Origin: Takifugu bimaculatus
Taxonomy: Eukaryota; Chordata; Actinopteri; Tetraodontiformes; Tetraodontidae
Assembly (NCBI GenBank): GCA_004026145.2
Contig: CP034976.1
Span: forward strand, 7,294,678-7,358,677
DNA length: 64,000 nucleotides
Reading direction: 5' to 3'
Of the stretch, positions 27,101 to 42,100 are shown in pieces (within the stretch, counting starts at the first letter, position 1; every line of letters starts with the position of its first letter). The translations under genes were made by a program, and so were the position numbers. Under the pieces are notes generated by a model. That model was given only the letters and a program-made list of their open reading frames with translations, made no database searches and had not been told where the DNA came from.

Positions 27101-30100
27101 TACCAGGATTTTTGGGTTTTGTGGTTTTTTTTAAATCCCGTAAGGCAGAAACAAAGCTCTGATATCTAAAACCTGCAACCGTGACCTCCTGCGATTTCCA
27201 GCTTGACCCGCTGAACTCTTTTCGGAAATTCAGTTTTGCTGAGAGGGGATCTGAATGTAAATATTGCGGCGCCCGCCACAACAGCCCGGGGCGCTTTTTT
27301 GCTATCGCGCTGACTGAGATTTTCTTTCCGCACTCCCACAAAAAGTCAGACAAATGTAAACATTTACACACACACTTGCTTTTTCTGTTTCATTTCCCTG
27401 CTAAAAAACAATTCTCCGTGTTTCCAGTGGAATTCTTTTAGAAGCTCTCATTTGTTCATTGTAGCTGCTAATGCGCTGGGAGACACAACAGCATGGTTAA
27501 TTCAAGAGGATGCGATTCAGTTATGGTTTGGCCTCAAAGTGTGACAGCACCTAAAACTCTGCAAACCACATGAATAACTCATCTGATTTACACAACATTG
27601 TTTTATTTTACTGTATACATTTTTAAATGAGTGTAGGGCATCACAACATCAGATATGTAGGACTTTTTTTTTTAAATCACAGCAACTTCTTCGAGATTTT
27701 GTGCTAAAGTCGGAATGTTTCCGTCTGCAACTGAAGGAAAACAGGGGTTTTTTTCGGAGAGCTCGCTGGCCACATGGCCTGCGGAGTCCATGAAATTAGA
27801 TAGGGTTGACAAGTAAGTCCTTGCACAAAATTTGCCATTAAAGGCAGGCCTGACGTACACAAACAACAAAATCCCTCAGTGCCAGCTGCAGCACAGTCCA
27901 GTCTTCAGGCGTAGATTACAGGATGTAGGCTGCAGAAACATATCAGAAGGCCGTGCTGCGGAATTCCTCCAAGTCAAACGAATAAAAAATAGCTATATAA
28001 GCCATGTCATCTATCAGACAGAGCTGTTACCTCTGCTCAGCTCCTGCAGGGGAGTCCTCCACCTTTGGTTGTAGTTCGTGCTGATATTGATACAGCTACT
28101 GCAGCAGAAAAACCACCGAAATACACAACCAGGGTCGGCGGCTAAATGAGCACTGTTGGCAAGAGGAAGGAAAACGAACACGGGGAGATAAACCGAGATC
28201 GATGGGGAGAGGCCGGATTTCTTCAGGACTTTTTGGCCGCAATCGCATAATCTGGTCAACAATGATCAAGATCTTAACATTCTTGTAATTACGCCGACGT
28301 GGTTCTGGCTGTGACATGGGTAATTAACCGACCCTGTGATGCAGCCTAGAGTCCAGTTACTGTCTTCACCTTGGGTGAGGACTGAAGGTCTTCATACAAG
28401 CCTTGAGCTTTACATCCAATTACCTTTGATGCCTGTTGACTTTGTGATCAGGCTGTGTGTTAGGCAGCTGGATGTGATAGACATAGCTTACAAAATATAT
28501 TTACAGTATTTCTTCTGTTGGTTTCTTCATTTTTCAACAATGAGTCTCAATGCTCGTTATTTCGTTTGACCCCCACTGACAGTGATCACATGCGGCGACC
28601 CCGGCATCCCAGCAAATGGATTGAGAGGCGGCGATGACTTCACCGTGGGCCACAATGTGACGTTCACGTGTCAGCCGGGGTACATGATGATGGGAGGTGA
28701 CAACGCTGTCACCAGGACCTGCACCAACAACAGCACCTGGAGTGGCACCTTGCCAGCGTGCCAGGGTAAGAACCACCCCCAAGTGCACACTGGTAACATC
28801 ACACACACACACACACAAAATGCAGTCTACAGTCAACCTTCATCACCATCAGCGTGCGCCATAACAACCTTGGCATGCTCACACACTGTCCCATACAATA
28901 AAACATGCTTGCTTACCCTCCGCTATCTAACCGGATTAGCCGACAAGGTGACACAAAGCTGCCCGTAATATCAGATAGCATTGTTTTCAGGCTGCTGATA
29001 ACAGCATGAACAATAGGATGGGAAGTCTAAACACAAACACATTATGCAAATTTGAATCGGTCCTATCTAGAATATGGAATGCATAATTTCTAAACATATG
29101 TATGGTGTATGTACTGTAGCGCTCAGGATGTGTGACCCCAGGCCATTTTAACCACACATCATCTTTCAGCTCTGTTGACACACATCCAAGAGTAGCTCAG
29201 AAACTGGATAATAGGCGCCTAATGAGTTGTTTTTTTCATCACAACAAATGTTTGTCTCTTAACAGCCAATCACGGCTGCACTTGATTAACATTAAAGTTA
29301 GAAAATCCACCAGTGAGATGCAGCCGTCGCGCACCTTTATGATTTATGAGGTTTGAATTGAGGCACGGATTAGCCCACGTGCCGCTGAATCCCAAACGTA
29401 CATGTCACAGTTGAAAAGTACGGCAGGAAAGAGACGAGCCCGTCGCGCAAATGGCTCAGTGTTGCTAAGGAACTGCACTGAGGCCGTTCTCCCTGCTGCC
29501 ACAAGGAACAACAGCGTTGTGTTTAGCAGAAATGAGCAAGTGAGGGCAAAAACGGCGTGTGAGAGAAGTAAAACAATGGATGTCGTAGATGAACACCACT
29601 GTAGTTAAAGGCAGGGTGTTGGGAAAATACCAGCGTAGCTTATAAACAGTGTTATAACAGAATTATCTGCTGTACGGCATCAAACATAGAAGTAGGCATC
29701 GTCTTTCCTCAGCCCCGCTCATAAATAACTGGTCCTACTCACTCAGAACCTAGCCTGTAGGTTTACAAGATCCAAGCTGACACTGATTTGCAATGTTTCA
29801 TGGGTGGCCTTCATTATTAACGTGCCCCGTTGCCTGGTACTGTGCAGTTCCTCACTGGCCACACAACTTTCACTGTAGGCTTTCGAAATGGGGAAAAAGG
29901 GCACGCAGGCGGGCGCCAGCATAGGCAAGCCTGCACATGTTTAAAAGCGCGAGGCTTCTAACCTCCCAGCTCTAATCCTTGACAGCTACTGCAACAGCTC
30001 AGGCACTCAGCCCCCAATGCCGCTTTGCTCGATGGGGGTGGTGGGGAGAGGAGAGAAACCCTGGAGCTTAGCCTCCCTCTTTCTTTCTTTTTTCTTTCTC

Positions 30101-33100
30101 TCTCTCACACACGCACAAACATGCGCAAACCTCAAGAGGCATTGAGTTCCTCATGCATACGTAGACACACATGCTCGTGTACCTCCAGTTTGTCCTGACC
30201 CGTATTCATTAGTCTTTGGAACTCTTCCCTGCACTCCTGTTTTTGTCTGCTATCAGATTTCCAGTGATACTGATTTCTCTCATGTGGTAAATATATCAAA
30301 CGAAGTTTGATTACCAAGTGGGTCCTCTATATTTGTGCATGTGGAAAAGAGGCCTCCAGATGGTCGACGGCTGATGTTCATCTCATTGGTGGTTGCTCTA
30401 TCTGGGGCAGACAAAAGACCGTCTCAATGAGTTATGACTTTTTCTTTAATCAACCTCTATTCACTGCCGTCCGTAAACCCAAAAGTCTCTGAACATGATG
30501 TCAGTTGCCCCTTTTTTCCCTCAGGATTGGGTTAAAGTTGAAGATGAAGCAGTTTTTTCGGGGGTATTTATGTGCACTGGGTATTCCAGCAAAGGCAGAG
30601 TAAATAGATGGCACAATTAGGGAAGGCAAAGGGAGGAAATCCGCAGAAAGACAGAGGTTTTACCGACTCTGCCGTCGGTGTGCTTAATTTTACACTCATT
30701 CTCTACGTGTCAGTGTTAGCACTGCAATTTTTGTGTGGTGTGCCTACACATACACAATTGATGACACATCCTAAGCCTCAGCCGGAAAAGATTCAGTTTG
30801 AATCCCAGGTTTGGCATGTTCAGCTAAGATGTACTAATGCTGCTTAGAGCTACTTAGAAAAATGGGACACTCTCTGCTTCCCTTTCAGTTCTGCCTGCCA
30901 ACCATGCCTTTTTCTCCCCCTTTATATCAAGTAATTTCTAAAGCACTGCTTATGGGATTAGTAGGCCTACTGCAATAATCATGGTAATTTGCCTACTCGC
31001 ACACACACGCTTACACATTCTCCATCCTTTATTTGCGTGGAAACCACATATTCCAGGGCGACACCTAAATGCATTTTCTCTTTTACAGCCGGCCACTTAA
31101 TGAGGGCTTTTCAAAATGAAGATTTTTGCAGCTATTTGATCAACATACCCCAAATCCTCTCTGCAAATTCATTTGCGTGAAAAGAAAACCTGCTAAAATG
31201 AAATGGTCTCTCATCTTAAACGCAGGGGGCGGGGGACTTGGTTATGCAATCAAATAGAATATCTGATAGATTTAGCCTTTACTGTCTTTTGGCCTATTTC
31301 CTGTTGTGGAGTACATTTAAAGTGTATATCCTTCTGAGGTGAAATGTTCATATGGAAATCAGAATCTGTTCCCAACTAAGAACAAAAGATGGTTCCACCT
31401 GAGGATGTGTTAATATCCCACTGTGGGTTGCTCCACATTTTCCTTACGTGTAAAAAAAAAAAAAAAAAAAAATAAATCTAATAAATTTCAACTACAGTTA
31501 TATAAAACACAATAGTTGTCAATCAAGTGCCGCCACGTGTTATCAGAAAAAAACAAACACTGTAGAAATAAATATGTCAAAACCAGTGAGCTCCCGCCTG
31601 AGACTGGTGGATTAGAGGCGTAAATAAGAGGTGTGATGGGACCAGTGTGGTGGAGTTGATACAGCTCGTAACATGGTTTTACGCAATCGGCTGCTAACTA
31701 GGTCGAGATTGCAGGTCGGCACCGCAGCGCCACATACGGTCTAGGCCAGTGATGTACTGGGATTGCAGAGGAAAACCACATCACTGCACCTGGTGGGGAA
31801 AAGACAGTCAGGAAGCGTCCGATTCAAGCCCGTGGAAGTGTTAGTCCACCCTGTTTTAGCTGGCACGGCGTCTCCAAAGGTGCCCACAAAAGCAGCCAGA
31901 GCAAATGTGTCCCTCCACCATCTCTTTGCCCAGGGATGAGCTGTCCACAGATTTTGTCTCCACATGACTGCATCTGTAATTTTGTGTCCTCCCTTTAGTA
32001 AGTTAAAATGACTCCACTGTTGCGCTGCCAAAACACTAAAAAACGTGAGGCAGGAGCCGCGCTCTCGATGCGACAGTTTAAGTAACAGAATTTGTCAACA
32101 TCTCACCCCAGTAGACAGCTGCGCGGGTCGGAAGTAGCCCGTCTTGATTTGCAGACCTTTGCACGAGCTCTCAGCGTGCGAGAGCATGTCGAAAGGGAAG
32201 AAAGAGGCTCGGGGGGGTGTTAAGGGAAGATAGGAATGATATAAAACAAGTGTTATAACTTATTCACATTGTTAAAGCCCATATCTCATCTGCGTCCCCA
32301 TGGGTTCGTCTCTAAGTGTGTCAGAACAAACTCTGATCTTTATTATGTATTCATTCATTACAATTGTTGAGCAGAAAGTTTACGCCATTCACCGGCACAA
32401 GATGTCCCCTCCTTTCTGTCAGCAAACACAGATGAAGAGCAGAAAAATCTTTTCATCACAGAGCAGTTTCCAGGACTACTGCAGTATTTTGTCATTATAT
32501 GTTTAATATGTGTAGCAATTACTAAATATTTCCCTACGCTCACCCAGATTTTACCAAAACGTTTATCAAATTTGCCTGAAATGTTTGATTGCATGCTGCT
32601 GTCAGATGGTGCCTTTATTTTAGTTTATGCACGTTTTAATGCCCATCTTTTGCTTATGTAGAGCGCAAATCATTCAAACAAATCTTAAGGTTAATTTCTT
32701 TTGCAGCAAATTACTATAATCAGTCAATGGAAGGTTATCGCTGCAGCTCCAATGATAATTCAAAAAGTGACAGTGTAGAAGACCCCACATTAGCATGGAT
32801 ATGGCAAATGCTTCAGAATGCAATGAAGCAGGGATACGTTCTTATTTGGTTTCTCTTCATTCATGCATTATTGTTTAATGTGGTTAGCGTATAAATATAT
32901 ACAAAGAAATAATACAATCAGAAGACATTTATCTAATAAAAAGCTAACAGGGCAGCATTCTTGTCACTGCAGTAATTTATTCAGGCAGAATGTTATTACA
33001 CAGCTGTCACCCAGCCAAAATCCTAAAATGAGAAATAACTGTGGTAGAAGGTCATAAAACCCAGCATTGTTTACTATTCTCCACAGTGGTGAACGTGTGC

Positions 33101-36100
33101 CACGCCCCCGCCCGTACCCAACGCCGTCCTGGAGGGCTCGGTGTTTGAGTGGGGCACCGGCGTGACCTACAGCTGCCTACCTGGCTACGAGCGCTCCTTC
33201 CCCGCCGTTCTCACCTGCGCAGGGAACGGAACGTGGAGAGGAGACCTGCCGCAGTGCCTGCGTGAGTCATCTCTTTGTTCTTTCAGGCCATTTGTGGAGA
33301 TAATTTTAGAAGGCTAACAAGTGTGTGATGACTGGAAGGTGGCAGATTATTTTTATTTTTTCTCAGCGAGTTCATGCAGAGCGTCGATCATAACGTGACA
33401 TAATGACCACCTCACTGGAGTTGTCTCCATCTAAAGAGCTCATTTTCTTCTGATCTGTTCCCTCTGTAAGACAAACAAAGATGTTGAATAAGGGCTGCAC
33501 AAAAATCAAAATATCAGATATCTTTGATTGTCTAAATAAACAACCTGGTGCATTCTAAGGGATTGTTCTGGACTCTCGCCAATTTCTGTAAAGATTGGAA
33601 GAAAATTGGTGGTGACAGAATAAACGTGACGGTAAACACAACGCTGATGTTTACCGCCGTCTAGAACGTTGAGACATGCTTTCGAACATATCGCTGCCAG
33701 CACAGGGTATACAGGCCTCCATAAATAAGGCTGGGGGGGAAAAATGCTGATCTTTTAAAACCCAACATAGCAACTAAATTACAGTGCAATAAATGGGTTT
33801 GTCACCTTCATAGTTCACCTACCATCGTGTCTCATTTACTGGGTTATATTTATGGCCTTTTCCCAGGTTCAATTTCAATATGTGGTCCCGGTGCTGCGAG
33901 TCCTTTGTCTCTCTTCCAATGAGGGGGTCCCGGGTCCCTAAAGAAGGAAATAAACAATGAACAGGTGTTCCAGGAAATGGTTCAACACTACAGAGTGTGA
34001 AAGCGTAGAGTTTATTCAGCAGCACCACTTTTACTACCACCATTGCTTAAGTTACAGCCTATAGGCAGCATAGAAATAAAAGTTTGCCCAACAGCCACCT
34101 TCTGAAGGACCCGTCTCCTCTAAACACGCAGTTGGAGCTAGCCTCCCGCTGTCGAGCTCAAACCTGCCATAAATCACCGAGGTCTCGTCCCGGCAAATAA
34201 ATGAGACTGTGAAGTTGAACAATAGGGAAGAAAGTGCTGATCACATTTGGTGCTTAAAAAATTAAAATAATGCCTATTATCTATGCATTAAATTGTCACC
34301 CCAACACGATCCGGAGCAACTTTGAGCACCAGGGCTTGTAAATCACGTCATTATTCAGAGCTGAATCTTAACTTACTGCCAATACTCTGCTTCTCTTCAC
34401 GAGCACCCACATTCGTCACAGAGCAGCATTAATGCACACTGGCCGGAAAACGCTCCATAGAAGCGCTGCAAACCTTAGTAAACACATTACATCATCCAGA
34501 TGAGGACAGGTCCCTTGTAGCAGCATTATAAACCGAGTAGGAGGAAGAATCTGATTGCATTTGGCCTTATTGTGCTTCACCATTCAGCCGCCGCAAATGG
34601 AGCATGTTAACTTTAAATTACATTTGAAACTTAAACAATGAGGTTAGGACTCAGCAGTAGGGCTCCGCTCGTTTGAGGAAATAGTTGATTTCAGGGAGAC
34701 ATCTCAAAAAGTTGGCAAAACTGATACAGCCAGATATAATTTCATGTGTAAACTGGTCATTTTATTGGTTCAGGGATCAATTTTTAGCAGCTATATGAGC
34801 TACAAACACCTAATGGTTCTTGTACTGTACAGCAGTGAGATGGGAAACAGCAGCGTGGGGAATCATCACACTCTCCCTCACACAAACTAATTCTTTTATG
34901 ATTTTATCCCTAACACAGTTGTGGAGCAGTGTGGGAACTCCAGGGGTTGTTGGAGTTCTGTCCAGCAGAGCAGGGAAGCTCATTTTGGTGTAAAAGTGCC
35001 TACAGTGAGGCTCCTGGAGCTTTCTCTGCAGGAGGAGGGAGAAGGAGGAACTGGAGTGAACTGGAGTTCCCCTCCTGCACACCTCCTGCTGCTGTCATTT
35101 CAAGAGGTTGCTCTGACTCAGGGTTGACTTCCTCTCCTTTTAATTTTTGTCCCAGCTGGTGTTGTGACAGTGTGACACTTTGCTAAATCAAACAGTCATG
35201 TTTGCTGCACCTGTACTTCTGCAGATGAAACTCTGACAGCAAAGTTCCAGACTCTGTCTTCACTGGCTGAGCTTAGTCGTGCATTCAGACTCATCTAGAA
35301 AACACAGAAAATGCAGATTCTCCGTCCCAGATGTCAGCATCTATTGTTTATTACAGTCAAACATCTCAATGTGCAGAGAAATGCTAAAGTCAAGAATTGA
35401 TTTATATTTCCCAACACAGATTATTTGAAATTAATCATCCAGTTCATTATAGTGAGGTCGGGCAAGATTGCTTTTGTTGCTTTCTGGGTTGAATTTATGT
35501 CGTACACGGTTTTTGGCTGCCACAGCTATAGATTTTAAGAAACGAATGTGACAAATGCTCTGCATTCTAGGTGAAACACAACCCTGCAACTACAGGAAAA
35601 ACCATTCACCTGCACCCTAAAATAGGTCTGTTCGCTTGAAAAATCTCCACTTTGGTAAGCATTTGGTGTGTAACGTGATTAGGATGCACACTCGTGTTCC
35701 GAGCTGCAGCTCCAACATGGGAGAGTACGCAGCAAAAAGTCAGTGACTGAAATTGCTCCTTCATGTGTCTGCAGGGAACAGGCTGTGATCCCAGCTTTGA
35801 ATCGGGCCTCTGCATACTGATTACTTCAAAGCATTGATAATTCATCAAGGAAGGAGGGAGACTAAGAGGGAGGGAGTGAAAAAAGTTTGCAAGTCTCTCT
35901 CTCACTGATCTAACTATGCACACAGGCGCATTAAATATGCTGAGCTTGGTTTGGCCCTGGGCAATCTTTCTTATATATCCATGAAGCGCTACATTATTTC
36001 CTGCAGCCGGCAGCTTATGAATGATGCGCGCGTGACGTATGGTTTGTTTTATTAACCTGGCACACAATGAAGCCTGAACACTAAAGTCTAGTAGCGTTGT

Positions 36101-39100
36101 AGTCCTTTCAAAATGAAAATGAATCCCTTTAGAGGCTGTTTAGTTTTTCCATTTTATCCGATTTAAATGTGGACCAACTCTCGGCTGCTGGGGGACTGTA
36201 TCTCACTGACCTGTTGTGGAGACAAAACTATTTTAAAAGAAAAAAAAATGTGTCTTTCAATCCAAGGATTTCTTTGAGATAATATTCATAACGGCTTTAT
36301 TCAGGCAGGGGCTGGCTTCTTTTTTCCCGGACATTCCTGACCCATACGTGGAGTGCAAGCGAGAACTTATCTCCGTCTCCAGACCCCGACACAGCGGCAG
36401 ATGTCAGGTCTGAGGAAGCAGCCTGCCTTTTTATTGGTGCGATCAGACCGCGCTCCGGCTGCGTGACTGAATGCTGCGACTCCCATCCTCGCCGCTCCCC
36501 CACACCGGGCATTTCTGAACTTCTCACTGCTAACAAGTCCTTGCACGGATAAATGGATAGACTCTGGAAAGATGGCTGAGGAGATACAGCCACGGGCTTG
36601 AAAATGGCTGACGTTTCCTCTACACCCCCCCCCACAACAAATCAAATTGACTGGAATAATTTATGCCGTCTATAAGCAATAAATTGACAGAGCAGCCACG
36701 GTGGTAGCCGAGGCTTCCTCTGCAGCAGCCGCGGCTGGAGCTCAGTTAAGGAGGTGATATCAGACAAGTGGCGTGGGGAGCCCAGCGGCAGCAGATGGCT
36801 CCAGCTACTCTGGGCTCTGTCACAGACATGAATATTTCACCTCACTCTTTTCTTTCTTTAATCTAAAAAGTTTAGATCACAACTTGTCCGGAAAGACAAC
36901 AGCGCCCACAGAAATGGGGAAAATGGGGATGACATTGTATCGCTCCTGTAGCTCTGGAAGAAAATGTTTTGCTTTTTTGGAGGGGGGGAGGTTGGATATT
37001 CAAACTGCGTCTTCATGCTCTGAACTTGTGTGGGTGCAACAGCAGCCCACACGAATGATTTCTGACATCAGAACTCATTGATGTTGTTCCTCTTCGTGGC
37101 TGATTTGGCATTCTTTATTTTAACGAGGTGAAAGACTTGGAAATTTGAATTTTCATCACAGCGACAGCGTCACCTCACTCTTTCCTGCAGCAGAGGTGTC
37201 TTTCCACTCCTACAGTCCCAGCCGTTTTACATTCAAATGGCACCATGTTTAGCAGAGATTGGCAGCCCCCGGGTTACCTCATACAGTATAATTGTAGTAT
37301 AAAATACTCGTTTTCCCATGTTCCCTCCTCTGCAGCAAAGTTTTGCGGAGATCCAGGAAGTCCAGCCAGAGGACAGAGGGAAGGACGCAGTTTCATCTTC
37401 AAATCCATGGTGACATTTAGCTGCTTTGCTCCCAACCTGTTGGTAGGCTCCTCCACACGTCTGTGCCAGGAGGACGGCACCTGGAGCGGATCTCAGCCTC
37501 GCTGTATAGGTACTGGAAATTAACCGATATATAGATTTTGCACCTATATGGCATTTCCTGTTTTTAATTTGGAGGTGACCTTTCGGTCATCGTCGCCCTG
37601 TGAAGACAAATTCCCCTTCCTTAACAGAAGCCTTTCAGTTTTACGCCAGCATTGACCAGTATTTGGAGCCATTCATCATCCTCTCAGACCTAATTAAAGC
37701 TGCAGCTCCAGTAGAAGAAAAGCAGCCTCAGAGCAGGACGCTGCTGCTCCATTGTTTCACTGTGGGGGGGTTCTTAAGCTGATGTGCTGTTTGTAGTGAC
37801 ACAAAGCAACAATCTAACATGGTTTGGGGAGAGATTAACGTTTTTTAAACTGGAGCTGGGCTGATGGATGATTCTTTGGTCAGAATACCTCCAATCTTTG
37901 CCCCAAATCACTGATAAAAGCTCAAGGCTTTTTCTTTTGTTTTTTCTTGTTAGCTGCTGGATTATTGTACATATTTTTCATCACCATTTTCCCATTTTGG
38001 GATTAGATTTAATACCAGCTAAACAGATATTACAACGTGTTTACTAGTGTAATTCTTGTGTTTAACCTGGCAGTTTGTTTGACTTTCTATATTATGAGGT
38101 TATTTTATTGCGATGGTGTCCTTTTAATCCCCACGAGAGGGTTTCAGTGAGCTCAAGTGAGCATTTGCAAGTTGAAGAGCAACAAACCGTAAGCTAAACA
38201 CAACATAAATACTGAGCCCAGAGCCAAATTTTCAGCTTGTTGCAAATATTGAACAAGTGTTACTGATTAATTCAGATGAGTTTGTTTTGGTTTGTTTTAA
38301 GCTCCCAAAGACGGAACTCTTTTTTTTTTTTTTTTTTTTTAGATTTCTCATTTTTAGTTCCCAATAAATGGGATCGCTCTCCGAGAGACGGTGCCTCGGA
38401 TCACCATTGCTTTGTCACTTCCAATGACTGCCCCTCTGTTGCCCCTCCTCACCTGCGAGTCCTTCAACTCATCATAAGTCTGCTCTTTTGTTCCAGAACC
38501 CACAAGAACCACTTGTGAAAACCCAGGGACTCCTGAACACGGCTTCATGAATTATACAACCGGCTTTAAGGTAAAATTAGCATCACACGCAGCAGGTACA
38601 TTTGTACAAATGCCTGATCCAGTATTCTAGTCTGAATTCCCATCGGACATGACTGGAAATTTCTGTCCTTTGTTAGTCACTGTAGTTGTAGATAGTAAGG
38701 ACACTTATCATAGATATACAGTGCCATACAGTTGATCACACAGTCATGTTTTAGTAATCATTTATCTGGAGAGACCTGTTGCAGAGGTACGTGAACATGC
38801 ATGTGCAAGCCATGCAGCTCCTCAGTTATTTATTCTTCCTATGTGAGGTCATGTAGATCTGCAACCGTCTCATCTGCTTTGCTGTAACACCCGTAGGAAT
38901 CCTCCATTGCTGCTGCCGTGTAGCACACACAGCAGCGCTTGTCTAAGTCAATAATGATGCGTGCAGTTTGTAGCTGGAGCATGTTTGTAAGGCTGAAATG
39001 TATCAGTCAAGGGTATTGATAACATGGCGGCTGGCGTGCGCTCAGTAGTTCCCTCGAGATGCTTTCAGCGCTTCATTCCGTTCCCTCCCCGTTGCCTTAG

Positions 39101-42100
39101 AGTGTCGCTGACAAGTTAAGTGTGAGCAGTTTCTCCGCCACATTCAGACAAGTATCTGATATGAAATTTGTCCCACATGACAACAGAAGCTGCTTATTAT
39201 CTGGATCACTGCTTGTAATGGCCGCGTCGCCGCAATTTTCCGCATTACTGAACAACTCGTGACACCAACGGATGAGACAGTCCTGTGTGGAGGCTGTTTT
39301 TAAACAGTCAGCTGGGAGGGTGGATGAAAATACGTCTTTTTTTCCAGATAACAGAAAACAGTTTGGCTCTGTGCTTTCATGAGAAAGTCAGCCGCCGTGC
39401 TCTCGTGGGTACGCATCAGTTGAAAACACAAACATGGGCCATCGCCTGCAGAAACAGTCTCCATCTGCCTCCACACACTACAGATAATCATTAAAAGGAG
39501 AAGCTCAAAAAAAGGAAAAGAAACCATAACTTTGCAGAGAGTGGCCTTCTTTCCGAGCTCTTTAGATTTAATGCTTGAAGCCTATTGGCATTTGCATCTG
39601 CAGGGCCTTCTGTATTGACTCTTTGGCTTTTTTCTGCTGTCTGTGTGTGGACAGGTGGGCAGCAGAGTAGATTTCCAGTGCCAACAGGGACACCTCCTGC
39701 AGGGCTCCACCAATCGCCTCTGCCTGCCAGACCTCACTTGGACCGGGGTCCAGCCCACCTGTATCCGTGAGTGCTGTTCATCAACTTTTTCCTCCCGTGG
39801 TCGCGTGAAGTTTTTTCCCCGTTGCCCTCCTGCAGCTCGTCACTGCCCATCTCCGTTATTTACTCTCACTCTCAAATACCCCCTCAGTCCACAAGCTTTC
39901 ATGTTCTCTTGGCCAGTGTTTTAAGGAGCACATCTGACCTTTTGCAACTGGGCGTTCACACATCCTGATTTGATGTGAATCAATATTACAGGTGGGGAAA
40001 CTTCCCTCTGGGCCAGGGCCTCAGCCGGGGAACGGGTCCTGGCTGTCTCTGCTGCTCTGTCATTCGTTTTCGGTTTCTGTCTTGTCTTGTTTTTGGAGGG
40101 GTATATAAATATATAAATGAAGATAAGCAGGCTGTATCACCAACTGGTTATCAAGAAGAGAAACCCACAGGAGCAGATGGGAAGAGGAGGAGAGCGTGTG
40201 CTAAATAATTAAAATATGGTCACCAACAGAAACGACGCTTTCCAGGTATTTTCAGACTGGAAAATAGACCACCAAGACTGGGCTCAGAACAGTCCGTAGG
40301 AGGCCAGCATGGGGTGTTATTTTATCCTTGGTTTACTGAAATAATGTTGAATTAACCTGCATTTGCTTATGGCCTCTCAGCAGGATGCTCCCTGTTGAGA
40401 AAACAGAAAGCTCAGTCTTTCCTTCCAGACTGGATGTCATACTGCGTTTATTTGCTGTTGATCATGTCATTCTGTCTCGACATGATTTCTTTATTTTGTG
40501 ATCGTAATGCGAGCTGTCATACATAATCTCAGTAGAATCCGCTTTATTTTTAATATATTTCATGAAAGTATTAGCATTTCAAATCACATTATAGTCCGCA
40601 TTTAATCTCAAACTTCCATAACTGCCCCCAGATCAGAACAAGATGAGTTCTCAGAGACATCGCTGACCAGGGAGAAAAATGCTAATGCCTTCATTGATTC
40701 TGTGTGTGTGTTACATGGTTTCTAAGTCCTTGAATTAGCACATCAGCATAATAATTCTTGAACTCTCCTAGCTGAATATTTGTCAACTTTGTCTTAAACA
40801 ATTCCCCTAAGAAAGAAAAGTCTCCCTGCGTAGGATTGTGTGCAACAAGGTGCAGTTTAAGTGTGCAGCACCTCTGTAGAATTAGTAGACTCTCTTTCCA
40901 GCTTTAATACAAGACCTTATCACAAACACAATATACAGTTTTGCAATATTCATGAGTGGTAGCACACTTCCTTCGCTCCACCTGTCTAAAGAAAAAAGCC
41001 CAGCAACCGTACTGGTGTGGACTTGTATCACCGCAGACCACACCATCCCTCCTGACTCCCAATCCTGCCATTCTGCTCACTGAGCAATGATTCAGGAGGT
41101 TGCACATCCTGCTGCTCCTTAACGGCATTTATTGTCAGCTTCATGGCAGGTTGCTTACAGCGAAAGAGGAGTCTGAGCAAGTTTAAAGGGTTATTATTGA
41201 AACCAGCATCTACACTTTTCCAGCCAGCGAATTAGCCTTTTGAATGAAGTGGATCCTCTCATCAGGGTGCCATTTCTTTAAATATTGGAGATGGCTTTGG
41301 CCTGTGAGACGTGCTTCCTGTTGTTGACATTGTTGAGAAAAATTACAAATGGGCTCGATAATTTGGCAAAAATAAATAAATAAAGATAAACAACTAATGA
41401 AAAATCTCATTGCTTCAAGCACCTTCTTTTGAAATTCAATGAGTTTGTCCTCCTCAGAGGAAACCTAATGCATAATAATGCAACCGGCATTGTAAAAGGT
41501 GTTTAATAAAGGTGCCGTTTTTAAAGGATTCTATCCAGTAGGAGACCAACGCTGCCAATCAACTCCTTCAGAAGTCCATTTTACAGCTGAGAGACAGAGC
41601 TTGACATTTTAACTAGACGCTTCTTAAATATGACATTTAGAAATGCACACTGAAACTTAGCGGTGGCTACAAATGAAGACCCATAAAGATGGAAGAGCCC
41701 CTTATCTTGCTGTAGGTGGAATTACCCCGACTGTGCGTAATGCAGAGACAGTGCAATTGTCTCTGTTGGATCCCTCTTTCCTCTTCTTTCATCCGGGTGG
41801 TGGAAACTGAGGACACAGACAGTCCTGAGAGCACAACGCTGACAACCGGCCTGAAAATCATCCAGCTTGTTGTGTTTCCAGCTTCTGTCCTCTTTACCGC
41901 CGCCTTCTTTATTTGCTTCTCCTGATGAGGCCCCTTTTCCAGTGAATGAAACGCCACTATTTCCCCACAAACCAGGCTGGTGTTTTATGTTTTTATAATC
42001 CAAGTGTTCCACAGAAACCCAGTCAGAGGCTCCTGTCATCATCCACTTTGGAATCCACCAAAAAGCGTCTGAGTTTATTTGCAGCCATGTTTATTTTCAC

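Larger units (their letters stand above)
28766..33086 (+). other. 4.3-kb intron; simple repeats only
   Basis: It contains a CA repeat at its start, a pyrimidine-rich stretch at 30073-30108 and a 21-A run at 31452-31472. No gene or mobile element was recognised. Confidence 0.6.

Noticed and set aside
35606..36067. 153-codon minus-strand frame
   Set aside because: No domain or splice support; intronic.
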